Both the position numbers and the translations under genes were made by a program. Source: an uncultured Gammaproteobacteria bacterium (GTDB taxonomy: Bacteria > Pseudomonadota > Gammaproteobacteria > Pseudomonadales > Pseudohongiellaceae). From it: a DNA stretch of 10,005 nt. The DNA lies in contig CAIYIP010000186.1 of NCBI GenBank assembly GCA_903926285.1, positions 1 through 10,005 on the forward strand, in the 5' to 3' direction. Under the pieces are notes generated by a model. That model was not told the origin of the DNA. It saw only the letters and a list, made by a program, of their open reading frames with translations, and made no database searches. Below, piece by piece: positions 5,831 through 10,005 of the stretch. Every line of letters starts with the position of its first letter. The first letter of the stretch is position 1.

Positions 5831-7212
5831 CTGAAGAGCCGGTAATCCGCCGCGATATTTTTCGCGCTTACGACATTCGCGGCATCGTGGGGCAGGGTCT
5901 TGATGCCGACTCGGTACGTCTCATAGGCCAGGCAATCGGCAGCGAAGCCATCGATGCCGGTGAACGCAGACTTATCGTGGGCGCCGATGCCCGTCTCTCA
6001 AGCCCTGAACTCTTTGCTGCGCTCAAAACCGGCATATTGAACTCGGGTTGCAGCATTATCGATCTTGGCATCGTACCCACTCCACTGGTCTATTTTGCCA
6101 CTCATACGCTAATTGCTGATTCAGGAGTAATGCTGACGGGCAGCCATAATCCACGCAATTACAACGGCATCAAGATCGTATTAAAAAGGCAGACCCTGGC
6201 CGATAATCAGATTTCATATTTACATGAACGGATAGTGACCAACACCCTGCACACGGGCAAAGGCTCCACTATCAGTTTTGATATCAAGCAGCCCTACATC
6301 AATGCCATTACTTCCACTATCGAACTGCATAAACCTTTCAAAGTGGTAGTGGATTGCGGCAATGGTGTTGCCGGACTTGTCGCTCCCGACTTGTTTAAAG
6401 CTCTCGGCTGTACCGTGATCCCGCTCTACTGTGAAATAGATGGCCACTTTCCCAATCATCATCCCGATCCCACGCGTTATGAAAACCTTAAAGATCTGAT
6501 CGCGCGTGTGGAGCTGGAACAGGCTGACCTGGGCATCGCTTTTGACGGCGATGGCGACAGGCTTGGTCTCGTCACCAACACTGGCTCCGTAGTAGACGCC
6601 GATCACATGTTGCTGGCCTTCGCGATGGATATCCTGGCCGACAACCCTGGTGCCAAAGTTGTCTACGATGTAAAAAGCAGCCATCACCTGGCGCGCGTGA
6701 TAACTGCTGCGCAGGGGATCCCGGTGATGTGCAAAAGCGGACATTCCTACGTCAAACAAAAATTGCGCGAGACTGATGCATTGCTCGGCGGCGAATATTC
6801 TGCACACATTTTTTTCAAGCATCGCTGGTACGGATTTGACGACGGCATGTACGCAGCCGCCCGCTTCCTTGAATTGATGGACAAGTATCAGACCACTGCC
6901 CAGCACCTGCTCGACAGACTGCCCCCGAGTGTCAGCACTCCCGAACTTTTTATTCCCGTAGAAGAAAAGGACAAATTTGCGCTAGTGGAAATGTTTCGTG
7001 AACACCTGAACTTCGAGCCGGCCAGCATGAATTTCCTTGATGGCATCCGCACCGACTTTGCTTTTGGCTGGGGCCTCATACGAGCGTCCAATACGACCCC
7101 GAGTCTAGTACTGCGTTTTGAGGCTGATACGGCTGTTGAACTGCAAAACATCCAGAACCTGTTCAGGACTGCAATAACTGCCTTGGCCCCAGAGCTAAAA
7201 CTGCCTTTTTAG
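5827..7212 (+). CDS. algC: Phosphomannomutase/phosphoglucomutase (AlgC type)
   Basis: Interconverts hexose 6-phosphate and 1-phosphate (mannose or glucose), supplying GDP-mannose and UDP-glucose routes to LPS, exopolysaccharide and related glycans. The 461-residue cytoplasmic alpha-D-phosphohexomutase has the four family sites: the phosphoserine loop TGSHNP (104-109, Ser106), metal loop DGDGDR (240-245), sugar-recognition loop GEYSAH (322-327) and phosphate-binding RASNTTP (419-425). Long stretches such as VVVDCGNGVAG and GHFPNHHPDP agree with Pseudomonas AlgC from memory, as does the length. The sugar loop reads GEYSAH where GEMSGH is usual; the Glu, Ser and His contacts remain. ATG 5827 overlaps the coaBC stop (ATGA) and has no strong Shine-Dalgarno, so translation is probably coupled. 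Not restricted to alginate producers despite the name. Confidence 0.93.
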   Translation: MTEEPVIRRDIFRAYDIRGIVGQGLDADSVRLIGQAIGSEAIDAGERRLIVGADARLSSPELFAALKTGILNSGCSIIDLGIVPTPLVYFATHTLIADSGVMLTGSHNPRNYNGIKIVLKRQTLADNQISYLHERIVTNTLHTGKGSTISFDIKQPYINAITSTIELHKPFKVVVDCGNGVAGLVAPDLFKALGCTVIPLYCEIDGHFPNHHPDPTRYENLKDLIARVELEQADLGIAFDGDGDRLGLVTNTGSVVDADHMLLAFAMDILADNPGAKVVYDVKSSHHLARVITAAQGIPVMCKSGHSYVKQKLRETDALLGGEYSAHIFFKHRWYGFDDGMYAAARFLELMDKYQTTAQHLLDRLPPSVSTPELFIPVEEKDKFALVEMFREHLNFEPASMNFLDGIRTDFAFGWGLIRASNTTPSLVLRFEADTAVELQNIQNLFRTAITALAPELKLPF

Positions 7213-7236
7213 ACTAGTCCAATTATTATCCTCGCG

Positions 7237-7242
7237 TATAAT
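7237..7242 (+). promoter_or_regulatory. Consensus -10 element upstream of argB
   Basis: A perfect TATAAT lies 45 nt before the argB ATG in the 75-bp algC-argB gap. No acceptable -35 is present at 16-18 bp spacing and there is no extended -10 TG, so activity without an activator is doubtful. It could give argB-slmA a separate transcript from coaBC-algC. Confidence 0.35.
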
Positions 7243-7287
7243 CTCATCTCTATTGCAAGTAAGTAATCGCTAGCACGGAAACTCACT

Positions 7288-8196
7288 ATGACTATGGATC
7301 TCTCTACAGCCCAGAACATTGCCAGTGTACTGACCGAAGCACTGCCCTATATCCAGCGTTTTACCGGTAAGACCATCGTCGTGAAATACGGCGGCAATGC
7401 CATGATCGATGAGGACCTGAAGAACAGTTTTGCGCGCGATATCGTGCTCATGAAACTGGTCGGCATGCATCCGATTGTGGTGCACGGCGGCGGGCCACAA
7501 ATCGGTGAGCTGCTGCAAAAACTCGACATCAAATCCAGTTTTGTCGATGGCATGCGTGTCACCGACAGCGCCACGATGGATGTGGTGGAGATGGTGCTCG
7601 GCGGTCTCGTGAACAAGCAGATAGTAAGCCTGCTCAACAAGAACGGGGGTAAGGCTATCGGCATAACGGGCAAGGATGGCGATTTTATCCGCGCGCGCAA
7701 AATGACTTTGACTCGCCAAACGGCGGAAATGACTGAGCCGGAAATAATCGACATCGGTCAGGTAGGCGAAGTGGAATCGATCAATCCCGCGATCATCAAC
7801 ATGCTCAAGCAGAGCGACTTTATTCCAGTCATTGCTCCTATCGGTGCCGATGCCAATGGCGCTTCCTACAACATCAATGCCGATATCGTGGCCGGCAAAG
7901 TCGCTGCCCTCGTGGGGGCAGAAAAACTGATACTGCTTACGAATATTTCGGGCGTCATGAACAAGGCAGGAGAAGTGGTAACGGGACTTACGACTGCGCA
8001 GGTAAACGAGATGATTGCCGATGGCACGATCTACGGCGGCATGTTGCCCAAAATCAATTGTGCGCTCGATGCGGTGAATTCCGGCGTGGTCAGCGCGCAG
8101 ATTATCGATGGCCGCATTCCACATGCCGTGCTGCTGGAAGTATTTACCGACAAGGGTATCGGTACCCAGATCACCAATAAACACCTTAACAAATAA
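7288..8196 (+). CDS. argB: Acetylglutamate kinase
   Basis: Phosphorylates N-acetyl-L-glutamate with ATP, the second step of arginine synthesis. The 302 residues show the amino acid kinase fold: KYGGNAM (33-39) with the catalytic Lys, HGGGPQI (66-72), FVDGMRVTD (85-93), YNINAD (194-199), LLTNISGV (216-223) and YGGMLPK (249-255). The N-terminal helix (residues 4-25, ending EALPYIQRF) and the roughly 300-residue length are those of the hexameric, arginine-inhibited enzymes such as Pseudomonas ArgB, rather than the shorter, arginine-insensitive E. coli form. Feedback inhibition by arginine is therefore expected from the family. GGA lies 8 nt before ATG 7288; a second in-frame ATG at 7294 is the less likely start. 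Lies 75 nt after algC and 11 nt before slmA. Confidence 0.97.
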   Translation: MTMDLSTAQNIASVLTEALPYIQRFTGKTIVVKYGGNAMIDEDLKNSFARDIVLMKLVGMHPIVVHGGGPQIGELLQKLDIKSSFVDGMRVTDSATMDVVEMVLGGLVNKQIVSLLNKNGGKAIGITGKDGDFIRARKMTLTRQTAEMTEPEIIDIGQVGEVESINPAIINMLKQSDFIPVIAPIGADANGASYNINADIVAGKVAALVGAEKLILLTNISGVMNKAGEVVTGLTTAQVNEMIADGTIYGGMLPKINCALDAVNSGVVSAQIIDGRIPHAVLLEVFTDKGIGTQITNKHLNK

Positions 8197-8207
8197 GCGG
8201 AGCCCTC

Positions 8208-8813
8208 ATGGCCAGTGAACGAGGAAAGCGGCGCGAGCAGATCCTGCAGGTACTTGCCACGATGCTTGCAAACAATCCGGGCGGCCGCATCACAACGGCT
8301 GCGCTGGCAGCCGAGGTTGGCGTTTCCGAAGCTGCGTTGTATCGCCATTTCCCGAGCAAGGCGCGTATGTTTGAAGGCTTGATCGCCTTTATAGAAGAAA
8401 CACTTTTCACGCGTATTTCCCGCATCATCGCCGAGACCGACTCAGTTCTGTTGCAATGCGAAAAGATAATTTTCCTGGTCCTTGGCTTTGCAGAAAAAAA
8501 CCCAGGAATTACGCGCGTGTTGAATGGTGACGCACTGGCTGGCGAAACCGAAAGACTCCGAGCGCGGGTATGTCAGATCATGGACCGGCTGGAAAGCCAG
8601 CTGCGACAGCTGTTGCGTGAAGCGGAGTTGAAGGAAGGTTTACGCACAACTGTCACTACCACCAGTACCGCAGCAGTATTACTGGCATTTACCGAAGGCA
8701 GGATCAGCCAGTATGTACGTACTGATTTTCGCCAGATGCCAACCAGCAACTGGCCTGAGCATTGGCAACTAATTAGCAGCGGTATTTTTCGGAGCTCCCT
8801 GCAAGTATCTTAG
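8208..8813 (+). CDS. slmA: Nucleoid occlusion factor SlmA (TetR family)
   Basis: DNA-binding FtsZ antagonist that blocks Z-ring assembly over the chromosome. The 201 residues have an N-terminal helix-turn-helix (about 28-51, including AALAAEVGVSEAALYRHFPS) followed by the helical FtsZ-interacting domain with LGFAEKNPGITRVL, ESQLRQLLRE and FTEGRISQYVRTDF. The agreement with E. coli SlmA from memory is strong over the whole length, clearly above a generic TetR match. GGAG lies about 6 nt before ATG 8208, and argB ends 11 nt upstream, so the two are probably cotranscribed. The C-terminal end runs a few residues past the usual family end and its last 45 bp overlap the convergent DUF4124 gene. The position near pyrE and coaBC matches the enteric slmA locus. 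Confidence 0.93.
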   Translation: MASERGKRREQILQVLATMLANNPGGRITTAALAAEVGVSEAALYRHFPSKARMFEGLIAFIEETLFTRISRIIAETDSVLLQCEKIIFLVLGFAEKNPGITRVLNGDALAGETERLRARVCQIMDRLESQLRQLLREAELKEGLRTTVTTTSTAAVLLAFTEGRISQYVRTDFRQMPTSNWPEHWQLISSGIFRSSLQVS

Positions 8814-9371
8814 TCGCTTGATATCCTCCTCAAAGCCGTAGGCAGCGTTCTCTCTTTTTGCGGTAATTGTCAGCAGCTCTGTCTCTAGATCTTCTCTTTC
8901 AGATAGTTGTTCTGCGAGCTCATCACTGTCTTGCGCAAGCTCCGCCATTGCTGTGTCCAGTTGCTCCAGTCGGGCCGTCAATGTCGCGATCTGCGTATCG
9001 AACTCAGCAAGACCAAGGTCACGCTTGTGCTCAAGGTCCTCAGGTGAGCGATAGACCCGCAACAGAACGCCGTCCGCTTCTTTCTGGGCAACACGGGCTT
9101 CCTCTTCCAGTAATTGCTGTTCCTGTTCTGCGGTCTGTGAGGCGAGCTCTTCCCGTGTGCGAGTCCTTGGTATCTCCTGGAGTACCCGGCCCTTTTGATC
9201 GAGTATCGCATAGCCATTTTTAGCGAATTCAGGCGGGACAAAAGAATTGAAGGCCGTTTGGCCGTTATTATCAACGTAGCGATAGATGCGCGCTGATTCA
9301 GCTGCATCGAGCGTGCCTGCGCCGAGCAGCAGGAGAAGTACAAGCAGTCTAGTGTGTTTGCGCGATTCCAT
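8769..9371 (-). CDS. DUF4124 domain protein, exported, coiled coil
   Basis: Probable periplasmic protein of unknown function, 200 residues. An N-terminal signal peptide (basic RKHTR, Leu-rich 9-16, likely cleavage after about Ala23-Ala24) is followed by a short DUF4124-like module, RIYRYVDNNGQTAFNS (28-43) and PPEFAKNGYAILDQKGRVLQ (46-65). The rest (about 70-190) is rich in Glu, Gln, Leu and Ala and should form long coiled coils (AEQEQQLLEEEARVAQKEAD; LEQLDTAMAELAQDSDELAEQ). The ATG at 9371 lies within the end of pyrE (23-bp overlap), and no later Met precedes the signal sequence, so translation is probably coupled to pyrE. Its 3' end overlaps slmA by 45 bp on the other strand. DUF4124 proteins beside pyrE occur in other gammaproteobacteria as I recall; role not known. 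Confidence 0.82.
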   Translation of the reverse strand: MESRKHTRLLVLLLLLGAGTLDAAESARIYRYVDNNGQTAFNSFVPPEFAKNGYAILDQKGRVLQEIPRTRTREELASQTAEQEQQLLEEEARVAQKEADGVLLRVYRSPEDLEHKRDLGLAEFDTQIATLTARLEQLDTAMAELAQDSDELAEQLSEREDLETELLTITAKRENAAYGFEEDIKRLRYLQGAPKNTAAN

Positions 9372-10005
9372 AACGTTGTTGATAAACCTTTAACTGTGGC
9401 AAGTACTTTTCCAGTTCCTGGTTCCTGACAAGTTCGAGATATTGGATTATCTGACTCAAGCTGATGATGCTGATTACCGGTATGCCGTATTGCTGGCCGA
9501 TCTCCCCAATCGCGGAGAGTTCACCGTTGCCACGCTCTTCCCGGTCCAGTGCCACAATAACTCCGGCCGCCGTTGCACCATTCTGCTGAATCAGACTTAT
9601 TACTTCGCGAATTGCAGTCCCTGCTGTTATTACGTCATCTATCACCAAAACTTTACCTGAAAGTGCTGCACCCACAATTGTGCCACCCTCACCATGGTCC
9701 TTGGCTTCCTTTCTGTTGAAACAGTACGGCTGGTCTCTGCCGAAATGCTCAGACAAGGCAATACAGGCAGCCGATGCCAGCGGAATGCCCTTGTAGGCAG
9801 GGCCAAAGATCACATCGTAGGAAATGCCAGATGCCTCAATGGCAGCCGCGTAGCAACGGCCTATGAAGGCTAGCGCCTGCCCGGTATTAAACAGGCCGGC
9901 ATTGAAAAAATAAGGGCTTTGGCGGCCCGATTTCAGCGTGAAGTCACCAAAGCGCAGGATCTTGCGCTCGATGACGTAGGCGAGAAATTCTTCCTGATAA
10001 TCATA
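9349..10005 (-). CDS. pyrE: Orotate phosphoribosyltransferase (start codon outside window)
   Basis: Converts orotate and PRPP to orotidine 5'-phosphate, the fifth step of pyrimidine synthesis. 218 residues are visible, beginning YDYQEEFLAYVIERKILRFG, which aligns with about residue 2-3 of E. coli PyrE, so only the start Met or one more codon is missing. Diagnostic segments (window numbering) are FTLKSGRQSPYFFNAGLF (22-39), GPAYKGIP (68-75), the mobile catalytic loop RKEAKDHGEGG (98-108) and the PRPP motif VLVIDDVITAGTA (119-131). Length is normal for the family (213 in E. coli). The stop at 9349-9351 lies inside the following DUF4124 gene, suggesting coupled expression. Regulation cannot be judged because the upstream region is outside the window. 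Confidence 0.96.
   Translation of the reverse strand, partial: YDYQEEFLAYVIERKILRFGDFTLKSGRQSPYFFNAGLFNTGQALAFIGRCYAAAIEASGISYDVIFGPAYKGIPLASAACIALSEHFGRDQPYCFNRKEAKDHGEGGTIVGAALSGKVLVIDDVITAGTAIREVISLIQQNGATAAGVIVALDREERGNGELSAIGEIGQQYGIPVISIISLSQIIQYLELVRNQELEKYLPQLKVYQQRYGIAQTH

Noticed and set aside
6220..6906. 228-codon leftward frame opposite algC
   Set aside because: It is the antisense shadow of conserved AlgC coding sequence and has no initiation signal or recognisable domain.
7281..7286. ACTCAC half-site resembling the SlmA operator near the argB start
   Set aside because: The SlmA site is a palindrome (GTGAGTACTCAC as I recall); the other half is missing, so a lone hexamer is expected by chance.
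7270..8184. 304-codon leftward frame opposite argB
   Set aside because: It is rich in His and Asp, as expected from the reverse complement of a coding frame, and has no recognisable motif. The argB frame is unambiguous.

Overview
The window looks like a core-genome segment of a gammaproteobacterium, probably related to the pseudomonads and allies. Three things point there. The 51-residue cysteine-free ribosomal protein L33 is close to the Pseudomonas form as I remember it. The bifunctional phosphomannomutase/phosphoglucomutase is AlgC-like. The gene order combines two familiar layouts, recalled from memory: rpmG-rpmB-radC / coaBC-dut-slmA-pyrE of enteric bacteria and coaBC-dut-algC-argB-pyrE of Pseudomonas. 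Base composition looks moderate and even; I see no tRNA, rRNA, insertion sequence, CRISPR array or phage gene.

Layout, left to right. The ABC-F ATPase gene uup runs leftward off the left edge and is divergent from ubiX (flavin prenyltransferase). ubiX converges on the rpmB-rpmG ribosomal protein operon, and a perfect 12-bp inverted repeat lies between them. radC lies upstream of rpmB on the same (minus) strand. Rightward from position 3472 come two tandem paralogous four-helix membrane proteins of unknown function, a possible 22-residue leader ORF, coaBC (coenzyme A synthesis), an algC-type phosphohexomutase, argB (arginine synthesis) and slmA (nucleoid occlusion factor). slmA converges, with a 45-bp overlap, on a leftward pair: pyrE (pyrimidine synthesis, start codon just outside the right edge) and a DUF4124-type periplasmic coiled-coil protein.

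Most genes are housekeeping: translation (uup, rpmB, rpmG), cofactor synthesis (ubiX for the prenyl-FMN needed by UbiD, coaBC for CoA), sugar-phosphate supply for envelope polysaccharide (algC), arginine and pyrimidine synthesis (argB, pyrE) and division control (slmA). The departures from the usual locus are the points of interest. dut is absent, with coaBC and algC fused by an ATGA overlap. The membrane-protein pair is inserted between radC and coaBC. A small well-initiated ORF ends 7 nt before coaBC. A stable hairpin sits between rpmB and rpmG. I did not find a convincing new multi-gene system; the membrane-protein pair is the least explained part of the window.
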